Assembly: GCA_018814045.1 (NCBI GenBank)
Contig: JAHJAR010000303.1
Span: forward strand, 1-48,168
Source: Planctomycetota bacterium
Lineage (GTDB): Bacteria > Planctomycetota > Phycisphaerae > UBA1845 > Fen-1342
DNA: 48,168 bases
Direction of reading: 5' to 3'
A program made the translations under genes and the position numbers. The notes under the pieces are model-generated. The model worked only from the letters and a program-made list of their open reading frames with translations. It ran no database searches and was not told the DNA's origin. This document shows, one piece after another, positions 35,746 through 45,797 of the stretch (the stretch's first letter is position 1; each line of letters opens with the position of its first letter).

Positions 35746-36194
35746 CAGTCAACGATCTCGATGCCCATCGAGCGCGCCGTCCCGGCCACAATCCGATCGG
35801 CCGCTTCCGAATCGAAGGCGTTCAGATCCTTCATTTTCGCTTCGCTGATCTTGCGCACGTCCGCCCGGCTCACCTGCCCCACCTTCGTGCGGTTCGGCTC
35901 GCCCGAGCCCTTCTCCACGATCGCCAACTCCGCATCCAACGGCTTGGCCGCCTTCAGCAGCAGCACCGCCGCCGGCGGGCTCTTGACGATGAAGTCGAAG
36001 CTCTTGTCCTTGTAAACGGTGATCTCGACCGGGCAGGTCATCCCATCCAGCTTCTTCGTCCGCTCGTTGAACTGCGAGACGAACTGCCCGATGTTCACAC
36101 CGTGTTGCCCCAGCGCGGGACCGACCGGTGGTGCCGGCGTCGCCTGCCCGCCGGGAGCCTGCAACTTGATTTTGGTTATTACGGCCTTGGCCAT
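35745..36194 (-). CDS. rplK: Large ribosomal subunit protein L11 (uL11)
   Basis: 149 aa. Typical opening [21 protein letters not shown], then [30 protein letters not shown] and the C-terminal rRNA-binding domain ending [11 protein letters not shown]. It binds the GTPase-associated region of 23S rRNA. It lies 85 bp downstream of nusG, and its stop overlaps the start of the 76-aa gene. Confidence 0.96.
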   Translation of the reverse strand: MAKAVITKIKLQAPGGQATPAPPVGPALGQHGVNIGQFVSQFNERTKKLDGMTCPVEITVYKDKSFDFIVKSPPAAVLLLKAAKPLDAELAIVEKGSGEPNRTKVGQVSRADVRKISEAKMKDLNAFDSEAADRIVAGTARSMGIEIVD

Positions 36195-36279
36195 GGGGAT
36201 TCTCGATCGTTACTGCCACTGTCCGCAAGCATACGCTCCGCCGCCAACGGCGCGGCGAAACCGGCAGTTTACCACAAAT

Positions 36280-37029
36280 TCAGAGTGGTTCCACCTGCCA
36301 GTACTCGATTTCGATCGGTGTTGCCCGCCCGAAGATGGTCACGATCACCCGCACCGTGCCCTTCTGCGAGTTGATCTCGTCCACAACACCCTCGAAATTC
36401 TCGAATGGCCCCTCGCGAACCTTGACCTTGTCGCCCTGCTTGAAGCTCAGGTTCGCCAGCGTCGGCGAGTCCTCCGGACGGATGATCGCCGACAGCATCT
36501 TCTCGACGTCCACCAGCTTCATCGGCGTGGGCTTACCGCCCGACCCGATGAAGTCGCCGACCCCGAGCGTCTCCTTGATCACGAACCACACGTTCTCCGC
36601 GATCGTTCCGTCTGATTCGGTCGCCATCTCGACGAAGACGTACCCCGGATACAGCTTGCGCCGATACACCCGGGCGCTCCCGCCCCGCAGACGCTTCTCC
36701 TTCTGCGTTGGCACCAGAATCCGGCCGACGCGCTCTTCCAATCCCTCGATCTTCACCTTGCGCTCGAGGGCATCGCACACCTGGTCTTCCTTGGCCGAGG
36801 CCACGCGCAAGACGTACCACTGCATGCCCTCGCGGACCAGTTCCTCCGACTTCGAGGCCTCGGCCGCAGGATCTTTGGCGGGCGGCGCTTTGGCCGCCTC
36901 GCCCTGGTTTTCCGGCGCCTGGCTGTCCTGCACCTGATCCGGCTCTGGTGGAGCCTCGGCAGCTTCCTCGCCGATTTCCGCGGCGACTCCCGGCTCGGTC
37001 ACGGGTTGCTCCTCGTCCGCCACGTTCAC
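36280..37029 (-). CDS. nusG: Transcription elongation/antitermination factor NusG with acidic N-terminal extension
   Basis: 249 aa, about 70 longer than typical NusG. Residues 1-68 are an acidic, Ala/Pro/Glu-rich and probably disordered extension. The NGN domain begins at QWYVLRVASAKE (residue 70) and includes YPGYVFVEMA and VWFVIKETLGVGDFIG. The C-terminal KOW domain is KQGDKVKVREGPFENFEGVVDEI. NusG binds RNA polymerase and links it to Rho or the ribosome. The start is GTG at 37029, which overlaps the secE stop by 4 bp (GTGA); secE is directly upstream, as in most bacteria. Confidence 0.94.
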   Translation of the reverse strand: MNVADEEQPVTEPGVAAEIGEEAAEAPPEPDQVQDSQAPENQGEAAKAPPAKDPAAEASKSEELVREGMQWYVLRVASAKEDQVCDALERKVKIEGLEERVGRILVPTQKEKRLRGGSARVYRRKLYPGYVFVEMATESDGTIAENVWFVIKETLGVGDFIGSGGKPTPMKLVDVEKMLSAIIRPEDSPTLANLSFKQGDKVKVREGPFENFEGVVDEINSQKGTVRVIVTIFGRATPIEIEYWQVEPL

Positions 37030-37619
37030 GACTCCACCCCGGTCCCGAACAGCTTGCCCAGTATGTCCACCTTCAGCACGCCGATGCCACCGAAGACCGT
37101 CATGAAGAAAATATCCACTATGAACAGCATCGCCCCTAAGGCGAGCACCGTGACAATCACCACCTTGGTGGCCCCAATGACCTCCTTCTTGCTCGACCAG
37201 TTGACCTTCTTCATCTCCCCCTCGGTCGCGATCATGAAATCGACCACCCGGCGATTCCGCCCGACCAGCCGGAATATCGCGTAGGCCACGATCAGCAGAA
37301 GCGCAACCGGCACCAGATACTTGACCGAGGTCAGGTCGCCGTAGGGCAGGCGTGGCATCTGCTCATGCAGGAAATTCGCCCCGGCCACCGCGATAATCCC
37401 CCCGCCCGCCGCCGTGCACCAGCGAACGAAAGATCCCTGGTTCGGCTTGTAGACCTTCAGAGATGAGGCGTGTGTCTCGCGCCGAACCGGCCCTACCGGA
37501 GCCGGCCGGCTGCCCTTCCTTTCCGACGGCTGCTCGTGCGGTGTCTCCATTCCAGTCTCCGGGGGCGTCACGCCCCCTGCGTCCGATCCGCCCTCGTTGT
37601 CACCAGTCCTCTTGCTCAT
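37026..37619 (-). CDS. secE: Preprotein translocase subunit SecE, long form
   Basis: 197 aa. The conserved SecE core is at the C-terminus (about residues 125-197): VDFMIATEGEMKKVNWSSKKEVIGATK followed in the next stretch by one transmembrane helix VVIVTVLALGAMLFIVDI. Two further hydrophobic segments lie at about 66-85 and 100-120, and the first 55 residues are charged and disordered. SecE clamps the SecY channel. The position between tRNA-Trp and nusG fits. The ATG at 37619 was chosen because the upstream in-frame part overlaps the tRNA. Confidence 0.92.
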   Translation of the reverse strand: MSKRTGDNEGGSDAGGVTPPETGMETPHEQPSERKGSRPAPVGPVRRETHASSLKVYKPNQGSFVRWCTAAGGGIIAVAGANFLHEQMPRLPYGDLTSVKYLVPVALLLIVAYAIFRLVGRNRRVVDFMIATEGEMKKVNWSSKKEVIGATKVVIVTVLALGAMLFIVDIFFMTVFGGIGVLKVDILGKLFGTGVES

Positions 37620-37685
37620 GCGCCCGCGGCTTTCTGCCACCGAATGGCCACTAACAACGCCCGCCCGCCCTGCCACCGCGATCAC

Positions 37686-37759
37686 CAGGAGCGGAGGGAC
37701 TCGAACCCCCAACCTGCTGATTTGGAATCAGCTGCTCTGCCAAATTGAGCTACGCTCCT
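37686..37759 (-). tRNA. tRNA-Trp (anticodon CCA)
   Basis: On the minus strand the acceptor AGGAGCG (37759-37753) pairs with CGCTCCT (37693-37687), discriminator G. The anticodon loop is TTCCAAA, giving CCA. The T-arm is GGGGGTTCGAGTCCCTC. No CCA is encoded. A Trp tRNA next to secE is a common bacterial arrangement. Confidence 0.95.
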
Positions 37760-37765
37760 ACTGCC

Positions 37766-37933
37766 CTATTTGCGCTTGATTTTGTGCACAGTCCGGCGGC
37801 GCAAGCGCGGGCTGTACTTCTTCAACTGCAGCTTCGGGGTGCCGCCCTGAACGTTCACCGTGGTGCGGTAGTTCAGATCATTGGTCTCCGTGCATTGCAG
37901 CCAGACCCACTCACGCTTCTGAGCCTTCGCCAT
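37766..37933 (-). CDS. rpmG: Large ribosomal subunit protein L33 (bL33)
   Basis: 55 aa, the standard length. It reads MAKAQKREWVWLQCTETNDL, then NYRTTVNVQGGTPKLQLKKY, ending RRTVHKIKRK. The L33 features are the basic tail, the NYRT segment and KLQLKKYSP. Only one Cys is present, so this is the zinc-free (C-minus) form. It lies between tuf and tRNA-Trp, in the usual tuf-rpmG-secE order. Confidence 0.95.
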   Translation of the reverse strand: MAKAQKREWVWLQCTETNDLNYRTTVNVQGGTPKLQLKKYSPRLRRRTVHKIKRK

Positions 37934-37981
37934 GCGGCCTTCTCCCGTAAGTCACTATGCTGAACAGCGCGTCGTCTACAT

Positions 37982-39214
37982 CTACTCGAGCACTTCCGTA
38001 ACGACACCCGAGCCGACCGTGCGACCACCTTCACGGATCGCGAACCGCAGGCCCTCTTCCATCGCGATCGGATTGATGATCTCCACCTGCATCTGGATGT
38101 TGTCACCCGGCATGCACATGTCAGCCTTGCCGCCATCACGCGCGTGCAGTTCCTTGACCTGCCCGGTCACGTCGGTCGTCCGGAAGTAGAACTGCGGGCG
38201 ATAACCGGGGAAGAACGGCGTGTGACGACCACCTTCCTCCTTCGTCAGCACGTACACCTCGCCGTTGAACTTGGTATGCGGCGTGATGCTGCCGGGTTTG
38301 GCCAGCACCTGCCCGCGCTCCAACTCCCTCTTCTCGACGCCCCGCAGCAGCAGGCCGACATTGTCGCCGGCGATGCCGGAATCGAGCGTCTTGTTGAACA
38401 TCTCGACGCCGGTCACGATCGTCTTCCGTCCCTCGGGCGCGTGCAGGCCGATCACGGCGACCTCTTCGCCAACCCTGATCTGGCCACGTTCGATCCGGCC
38501 GGTACCGACAGTGCCACGGCCCTTGATGCTGAACACGTCCTCGATCGGCATCAGGAACGGCTTGTCCTGCTCACGCATGGGTTCCGGTATGTCGGCATCG
38601 AGGGCATCCATCAGTTCCGCGATGCACTTGGTGCCTTCCGCGTTCTTGTCGAGCACGGCCTGCGTGGCCTGCGTGGCCGAGCCCTTGACGAACGTGATGT
38701 TGTCGCCGTCAAACTCGTACTTGCTCAGCAACTCGCGCACTTCCATCTCGACCAGCTCGAGCAGCTCCGGGTCGTCGACCAGATCGACCTTGTTCAGAAA
38801 CACGATCAGGGCCGGCACGTTCACCTGCCGGGCCAACAGCACGTGCTCGCGTGTCTGCGGCATCGGCCCGTCGGCCGCACTGACGACCAGAATGGCACCG
38901 TCCATCTGGGCGGCCCCGGTAATCATGTTCTTGACATAGTCGGCGTGCCCGGGGCAGTCGATGTGCGCATAGTGGCGCTTGTCAGTCTCGTACTCGACGT
39001 GCGCCGTCGCAATTGTCAGGATCTTGGTCGAGTCGCGCCGCCCGTCCTTCTCCGACGCCTTCGCGACTTCGTCGTACGACTTGTACGTCGCCAGACCCTT
39101 CTTCTCCTGCACTGCGGTCATGGCTGCGGTCAGCGTGGTTTTGCCATGATCAACGTGCCCGATCGTGCCCACGTTCACATGCGGTTTTGTTCGTTCGAAT
39201 ACGCCCTTGGCCAT
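37982..39214 (-). CDS. tuf: Elongation factor Tu with divergent switch I
   Basis: 410 aa. GTP-binding motifs: GHVDHGKT (19-26), DCPGH (87-91) and NKVD. The three domains are complete and end [12 protein letters not shown]-Tu delivers aminoacyl-tRNA to the ribosome. The switch I region (about 46-72) reads [20 protein letters not shown] then [11 protein letters not shown], whereas most bacteria have ARGITINTSHVEYE. The Thr that senses the GTP gamma-phosphate is kept (Thr67 in LTI). From memory, other planctomycete EF-Tus share this divergence. The ATG at 39214 follows GGAGAAG. It is 106 bp downstream of tRNA-Thr. Confidence 0.97.
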   Translation of the reverse strand: MAKGVFERTKPHVNVGTIGHVDHGKTTLTAAMTAVQEKKGLATYKSYDEVAKASEKDGRRDSTKILTIATAHVEYETDKRHYAHIDCPGHADYVKNMITGAAQMDGAILVVSAADGPMPQTREHVLLARQVNVPALIVFLNKVDLVDDPELLELVEMEVRELLSKYEFDGDNITFVKGSATQATQAVLDKNAEGTKCIAELMDALDADIPEPMREQDKPFLMPIEDVFSIKGRGTVGTGRIERGQIRVGEEVAVIGLHAPEGRKTIVTGVEMFNKTLDSGIAGDNVGLLLRGVEKRELERGQVLAKPGSITPHTKFNGEVYVLTKEEGGRHTPFFPGYRPQFYFRTTDVTGQVKELHARDGGKADMCMPGDNIQMQVEIINPIAMEEGLRFAIREGGRTVGSGVVTEVLE

Positions 39215-39320
39215 TCAACTTCTCCACTCATCGCCCGGGAAACGTCAGCCCCGGGGTGGCCTTCCACCGGCCACCGTTAGTGTTCTTGACCCTGTCCACG
39301 CCAATCCGCGGCCTTTGCAC

Positions 39321-39392
<72 letters not shown>

Positions 39393-39469
39393 GCTCTTTC
39401 GGCGACCAAACGAGGTGCACCGCCGAGACTTACGCGCACGCGGACCGGCTCGGAAAACCGGAACTGAGC

Positions 39470-39497
39470 ATTGTAGTGGTCCGGACCTGCTTGTCAA
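39470..39497 (-). promoter_or_regulatory. Sigma-70 promoter for the tRNA-Thr/tuf/ribosomal operon
   Basis: On the minus strand a perfect -35 TTGACA (39497-39492) and -10 TACAAT (39475-39470) are separated by 16 bp. A T-rich stretch (TTTTTCTTTTT) directly upstream looks like an UP element. The start of transcription is expected near 39463, about 70 nt before tRNA-Thr. This is the best promoter in the window, fitting a highly expressed operon. Confidence 0.8.
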
Positions 39498-39711
39498 AAA
39501 GAAAAATGGGCCGCCCCCGCGACCACTCAACCCTGCCCGTGGGCTCCATTCACGTGCGTCCACTCACGGCCTTATCGGACAAACACCGGCCAGGTCTGGA
39601 CTACTCGCCCCAGCCTCGGCACCGCTCGCCACATCTCTCCGCAACCGCTCCCAGGAGCCCGGCTGAGGGGGTGCTCACGTCCACTGCTCCCACCCCGCCA
39701 CTCGACACAGA

Positions 39712-39757
39712 GAGCTGCCCGGTGCTCGCATACTGAGGGCCAAGCACCGGGCAGCTC
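39712..39757 (-). terminator. 15-bp perfect inverted repeat downstream of the DUF3352-like gene
   Basis: GAGCTGCCCGGTGCT (39712-39726) and its exact complement (39743-39757) surround a 16-nt loop, 74 bp past the stop at 39831. It is very stable but lacks a T-run, so it may stop transcription by another mechanism, or protect the 3' end of the RNA. Confidence 0.5.
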
Positions 39758-39830
39758 CGATTCCTGTAGCAACTGATACGCTGGCGCGCGCCACCGTGGT
39801 TACGGCGGCCGGTCGGACCGTGCGGCGCTA

Positions 39831-41762
39831 TCAGCGGCCACCCTTGTCCGGTTTGGTTTTCGTTTCCGTTTCCGTTTCCGTTTCCGTTTCCGCGGTCGTC
39901 GGTTTGGGCGGTTCCCGGTAGTTCGTCACCGTCTTGGCCAGGATGGTCTTGCCATCAAAAGTGCACTGCGAGCAGGTCGACTGGAAGAAGTCCAGCTTTC
40001 GCACCACTGTGCCGACTTTGCTAAGCGCTCCGAACACCGTCCGCAACGCCGGGTTCTGCTGCATTAGCTGCTGGCCGCCCATCATTCCAATCATCGGGAT
40101 CATTGACAGCATCTGGCCCAATTCTTCGCCCAGGTTGGTCAGGTCTGTAAACGATAGCGACGTGACGTTCTTGGACGGCGGCAGCCCTTCCTGTTTGAAG
40201 CGTTCGTTTTCTGCGAAGCTCGGCGCCTTGCCGGCGGCCACCGCCAGCGTCTGCGTGATCACCTTCGGGCTCGACCCGACGAACAACAGACCGTCAGCCA
40301 CACCAATCGTCGGCCGCGACATCCCCACCAACGCCAGCATGGGGTGCAGCACCGACCGGAATCCTTCGACGCCCTCGATCTCCGCCGGGCTGATCGCGCC
40401 GTTCTGCTGCGCCAAGTGCGGCTCAACCCAGTCGAAGAACTTGTTGATCATCGCCCGGGCTTGCTCTTCGTCGCGGACGGTGATCATCAACACCGATTCG
40501 CCCGGGCTGTACGGCGTACGCCCCGGCAGCTTGAACGTGCGGATGCCACCCTCAAGCCATGCCAGCAGATCCCGCTCGACATTGAACTCGATCTCTTCCT
40601 GTGTCGCGTTCCACTGGGTGATCATGTCCGCGCCGTTGGGCACGTCTTCCGCTATGAACTTGACCACGGCCCCGTACAGCGCCGCGAAGTCGAATCCGCT
40701 CCAGACAGTCACGTCCTTCGCGTCCTGGGGGATGTATTTCAGCGGATCGCTAATCGGGCCGTTGCCAAAGAAGGCCGGATAGAGCGGACGCGTCTTGGCA
40801 TCGTCGCGCAACACGGTGATCGAGTCCTGCGTAGTGCGTTTGCCGTCGGTTCGCGCCACCGTCGCGATGTATTCGAACATATCGAGCGCGTCGATGACCT
40901 TTCCCGGCAGGGCGGCGATCTGCGGGTCCAGGCCGCCTTCCTCACCCTCGGCCCCGCCTGCCACCATGTCCATGGCCCCGGCGGCAAAGGCGCGCATCTG
41001 GGTCATCAGCTTCGCCACGTCGAGGAAGAACATACTGTCGATCGGCGCCGGAAGCTGCTTGAACGCCTCCTTGAAACGCGGCGTGCCGCACAGCGCAGTG
41101 CCTTCGCCACCTTCGAGCATCGCCAGGGTTTGCTCGACCATCGTCGTACCGAAAGCCAGGACGAGAACGTCCTCGTGGCGCGCCACGGCGAAGGCCAGCG
41201 GGAACGGCGCGTTGGCGAATGTGAGCTTGTGAACCGTCGTCGCACCCCGTTCGTCCGTGGCCACGACGAGTTCATCCGGGGCCAACTCGGCGAGCGTCCG
41301 CAGAATCCCGCCAAAGCCCGCAAAGTCGCTGGCGACCTTGTCCTGCGGGGGCCGCATCAGCATGATCCATTGTGGCGCTGGGAATTCGAGCTTCAGCGCG
41401 AACGCAAACTCGCGTTCGCCCAGGGTGGACCACTCCACGCCAGCCAGCAGATCCATGATCTGCTGCCACCACTGCTCGAATTCCTCCGGGTCACCCTGGT
41501 TTTCCTGGGCCAGGGACTTGAACAGGCGCTTCAGGTCCTTCTCGAAGTGCGCATTCTCGAGCGCCTCCCACACCCTTTCGAACTGCTCCTGCACGAAAGC
41601 CTGTCCCTCGTGCGTGCGCGCGTGTACCGCCATAAACACGTCAGCAGGAATTGCGCGGGCCAGTTTGAAGTCTTCTAGGCCCTCCCCCCAAGCCGGCCAG
41701 ACAGCGGCCACAACGAAGCACAGGACCAAGAGGCTCTGCCGCATACTACGAGTGCGTCTCAT
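39831..41762 (-). CDS. Exported DUF3352-like protein
   Basis: 643 aa with a signal peptide (SLLVLCFVVAAVWPAWG, cleavage near residue 26). The body resembles DUF3352 proteins: an opening IPADVFMAVHARTHEGQ, paired segments on 'time/efficiency' beta-strands such as VLVLAFGTTMVEQTLAML, SMFFLDVAKLM, FVGSSPKVITQTLAVAAG and VTSLSFTDLTNLGEELG. Near the end a CSQC motif precedes the tail TETETETETKTK, coded by five perfect CGTTTC units (39861-39890). The protein is probably periplasmic; its function is unknown. The start at ATG 41762 is preceded by GGAG nine bases away; a second ATG follows after six codons. Confidence 0.78.
   Translation of the reverse strand: MRRTRSMRQSLLVLCFVVAAVWPAWGEGLEDFKLARAIPADVFMAVHARTHEGQAFVQEQFERVWEALENAHFEKDLKRLFKSLAQENQGDPEEFEQWWQQIMDLLAGVEWSTLGEREFAFALKLEFPAPQWIMLMRPPQDKVASDFAGFGGILRTLAELAPDELVVATDERGATTVHKLTFANAPFPLAFAVARHEDVLVLAFGTTMVEQTLAMLEGGEGTALCGTPRFKEAFKQLPAPIDSMFFLDVAKLMTQMRAFAAGAMDMVAGGAEGEEGGLDPQIAALPGKVIDALDMFEYIATVARTDGKRTTQDSITVLRDDAKTRPLYPAFFGNGPISDPLKYIPQDAKDVTVWSGFDFAALYGAVVKFIAEDVPNGADMITQWNATQEEIEFNVERDLLAWLEGGIRTFKLPGRTPYSPGESVLMITVRDEEQARAMINKFFDWVEPHLAQQNGAISPAEIEGVEGFRSVLHPMLALVGMSRPTIGVADGLLFVGSSPKVITQTLAVAAGKAPSFAENERFKQEGLPPSKNVTSLSFTDLTNLGEELGQMLSMIPMIGMMGGQQLMQQNPALRTVFGALSKVGTVVRKLDFFQSTCSQCTFDGKTILAKTVTNYREPPKPTTAETETETETETKTKPDKGGR
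39861..39890. repeat. Hexanucleotide microsatellite (CGTTTC)5
   Basis: Five perfect tandem copies of CGTTTC lie within the 3' end of the DUF3352-like gene and code for alternating Thr-Glu. Because the unit is 6 bp, copy-number change would alter tail length without shifting the frame. Confidence 0.9.
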
Positions 41763-42257
41763 GTGTTTGGTCTCCTACACCTGCTATCTTCACCGTTCGA
41801 GTTGCTCCGGCAAACGCCGTTGCGACGCCGTCCGGCTACACCTCACCTCTACACTGTCCTAATGCTATCGTGGGAATCCGGTTGCGCGAACGAACCGCGG
41901 TGTAATCACGCGCCTTTTCACAATTTCCGACACGCGCCCCCTGCCCCCCCCCGGTCGGCAATCGGCCGGCGCAAGCCCAGCAGAATCCAGTTAAACCACA
42001 CGCCATTCCTCTCCGATGATGGGGCTGGGTACTTGGCTGCCACTGCGGCCGACCCCCCGCAGGTATTGAAAGCCAAGCTGCCCTTCCAGGACCACGTGCC
42101 GCGGAAGGTCGCCCCGGAGCCAGCCTCCGGGGCGCCCCCCCTTTTGGGCGTTCTGCTCAGCAACCCAGGCGACGCTGGAACGCGAACCTGGGACGGCCTG
42201 GCAGGTACGCGCGACCCACCACCTCCGTTGCTACGTGGCGGCGCCGCTTCCGCCGCC
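41763..42257. other. Intergenic region, 495 bp
   Basis: It lies between uvrB and the DUF3352-like gene. No supported gene. The part from 41918 is very GC-rich with short runs of C and G. The promoter of the downstream gene is expected near 41780-41900 but was not identified. Confidence 0.4.
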
Positions 42258-42476
42258 TTACCGCCGCCGCTTCTGCGGCCGCCGGCGTTGTCCGCGCGGT
42301 TTCCAGGCGGCGGCATCGCGTCCACCCGCTGCCCCGGCCGGCCCGGCCTCCGCGACCGACACCTTCAGTTCCGGTGAATCCTTCAGCTCCCTGATGTGAT
42401 CGCGTAAGGCCGCCGCCTTCTCAAAATCCAGCTCCTCCGCAGCTTGCAGCATCTCCTTCTCCAACTCGCGGATGAG
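42258..42476 (-). pseudogene. UVR domain of UvrB, in frame after TAG
   Basis: After the TAG at 42477-42479 the uvrB frame continues LIRELEKEMLQAAEELDFEK and AAALRDHIRELKD, which is an unmistakable UVR domain, followed by a basic tail to the stop at 42258. With the amber codon translated, UvrB would be 692 residues, the normal length. An internal ATG (LEKEM) could give a separate small protein, but it has only GGAGAAG close by and no precedent. Confidence 0.85.
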
Positions 42477-44336
<1,860 letters not shown>

Positions 44337-44620
44337 AGCCCCTTATTGTCCCCCCACAGCGCTGCCCTCCGCAACTGGTTTCTGCCGGTCCGCCCACCTT
44401 GATGGCCGGCGCCGCGACACGCCCACGCGCGGCATCGGGGCCCCGAACGCCAGCGAGCGGGTTCGCCCCGGGCCTGTCTTCCCTCCCAAAACCTCACGCA
44501 GGACCCCGCGCTTGCGCTTGGGGCCCGGGTTAGGGGGCCGTGTCGGTTTTGACATGGCGGCGGAACGCTTCATACAATGCCCCCGGTGTGTGTCTTACGC
44601 ACGTTTCGAGCGGGACTTTG

Positions 44621-45691
44621 ATGCAGATAACATTGTCAGAACTGGGTGATACGCTCAAGCGGCACGGCATGGAGGCGGAGTTGGCCGGCGACGGCTCGCT
44701 GCCCATTCGCGGCGTCGCTACCCTCGAAGATGCGGTCGAGGGCGAGATCACCTTCCTCTCGAACCCGAAGTACGAAAAAACGCTGGCGACGACGCGGGCA
44801 TCAGCGGTGGTGCTCAAACCGGACGTGAAGGCTCCCGAACACTTGGCCCTGATCCGCGCCACCGATCCCTACGCCGCGATCACCGTGGCAATCGTAACGC
44901 TGCACGGCTACCGTCAGCACCGGCCTGTACCGTTTCAGCCGGACGCCGTCAGCATCCACCCGAGTGCGCGGATCGGCGCGAATGCCTCGATCCACCCCGG
45001 GGCCACGATCGCTGAGGATGTGGTGATCGGCGACGACGCGGTGCTGTATCCCGCGTGCTATGTCGGGCCGCGCTGCCGCATCGGCGACAAGCTGCTGCTC
45101 TACCCGAACGTGGTGATCTACGACGACGCGGTGATCGGCGACCGCGTCACGGTCCACTCCGGCACGGTGATCGGGAACGACGGGTTGGGCTACGCGCTCG
45201 TCGACGGCAAGTGGGTCAAAATCCCGCAGATCGGGATCGTCGAGATCGGCGACGATGTCGAGATCGGTTCCAACTGCTCGATCGATCGCGCCACGCTCGG
45301 CCGGACCAAGATTGGCTCGGGCTCCAAGCTGTCAAACCTGATTGCGGTCGGGCACGGCACGCACGTCGGCGAGGATTGTCTGCTCGTGGCGCAGGTCGGT
45401 CTGGCCGGTTCGGTCAGTGTGGGCAAGCACGTGACAATGGCGGGCCAGGCGGGCGTCGTCGGCCACATCCGCATCGGCGACAACGCCACCATCGGCGCCA
45501 AAGCCGGCGTCACCAACAGCGTGCCCGATGGCGAGACCGTCCTGGGCCAGCCCGCCATCCCGATTCGCGACATGCGCCGCCGGATTGCCTACCTCGGCCG
45601 TTTGCCGGAGTTGAATGGGAAGGTCAAACGGCTGGAGAAGCGGGTCGCTGAGCTCGAAGCGCAGCTCAACGCGGCCGTGGCTGACAAGTAG
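44621..45691 (+). CDS. lpxD: UDP-3-O-acylglucosamine N-acyltransferase
   Basis: 356 aa. It adds the second acyl chain to UDP-3-O-acyl-glucosamine in lipid A synthesis, in the cytoplasm. The N-terminal uridine-binding domain (GVATLEDAVEGEITFLSNPKY) is followed by a left-handed beta-helix of hexapeptide repeats (ARIGANASIHPGATIAEDVV and onward). The catalytic His is expected in AVGHGTHVGED. The C-terminal helix is KVKRLEKRVAELEAQL, which forms the trimer-capping coiled coil. The ATG at 44621 was chosen because the family starts with this segment. It lies 106 bp before lpxI. Confidence 0.94.
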   Translation: MQITLSELGDTLKRHGMEAELAGDGSLPIRGVATLEDAVEGEITFLSNPKYEKTLATTRASAVVLKPDVKAPEHLALIRATDPYAAITVAIVTLHGYRQHRPVPFQPDAVSIHPSARIGANASIHPGATIAEDVVIGDDAVLYPACYVGPRCRIGDKLLLYPNVVIYDDAVIGDRVTVHSGTVIGNDGLGYALVDGKWVKIPQIGIVEIGDDVEIGSNCSIDRATLGRTKIGSGSKLSNLIAVGHGTHVGEDCLLVAQVGLAGSVSVGKHVTMAGQAGVVGHIRIGDNATIGAKAGVTNSVPDGETVLGQPAIPIRDMRRRIAYLGRLPELNGKVKRLEKRVAELEAQLNAAVADK

Positions 45692-45727
45692 CGTGGGGCC
45701 GCGCTGCGGTACTCCGGATGGATGGTC

Positions 45728-45759
45728 GGGTGGCCCAGCGCTTCAGCGGTCGGCCACCC
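45728..45759 (+). promoter_or_regulatory. Hairpin in the lpxD-lpxI spacer
   Basis: GGGTGGCC (45728-45735) and GGCCACCC (45752-45759) form a perfect 8-bp stem. The 14-bp segment CAGCGCTTCAGCGG in its loop recurs nearly exactly as CAGCGTTTCAGTGG at 45763-45776. It could act as an attenuator between the two lipid A genes, or be a repeat relic. Confidence 0.35.
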
Positions 45760-45797
45760 GGTCAGCGTTTCAGTGGCGGGGGACACCGGGTGATTAG

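Larger units (their letters stand above)
39393..39830. other. Intergenic region, 438 bp
   Basis: It holds the promoter of the tRNA-Thr/tuf operon (39470-39497), an A-rich stretch just upstream of it (39497-39508) and a long perfect inverted repeat (39712-39757). No supported coding sequence. Confidence 0.6.

Noticed and set aside
38144..39280. 378-codon plus-strand frame over tuf
   Set aside because: Antisense to EF-Tu; codon bias of the highly expressed gene keeps the opposite strand open.
40344..41678. 444-codon plus-strand frame over the DUF3352-like gene
   Set aside because: The minus-strand protein has a signal peptide, ribosome site and family features; the plus frame has none.
44540..44649. 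Small plus-strand peptide with CPRC (44552 onward) before lpxD
   Set aside because: Only one Cys pair, overlaps the lpxD start in another frame, and lacks a ribosome site.
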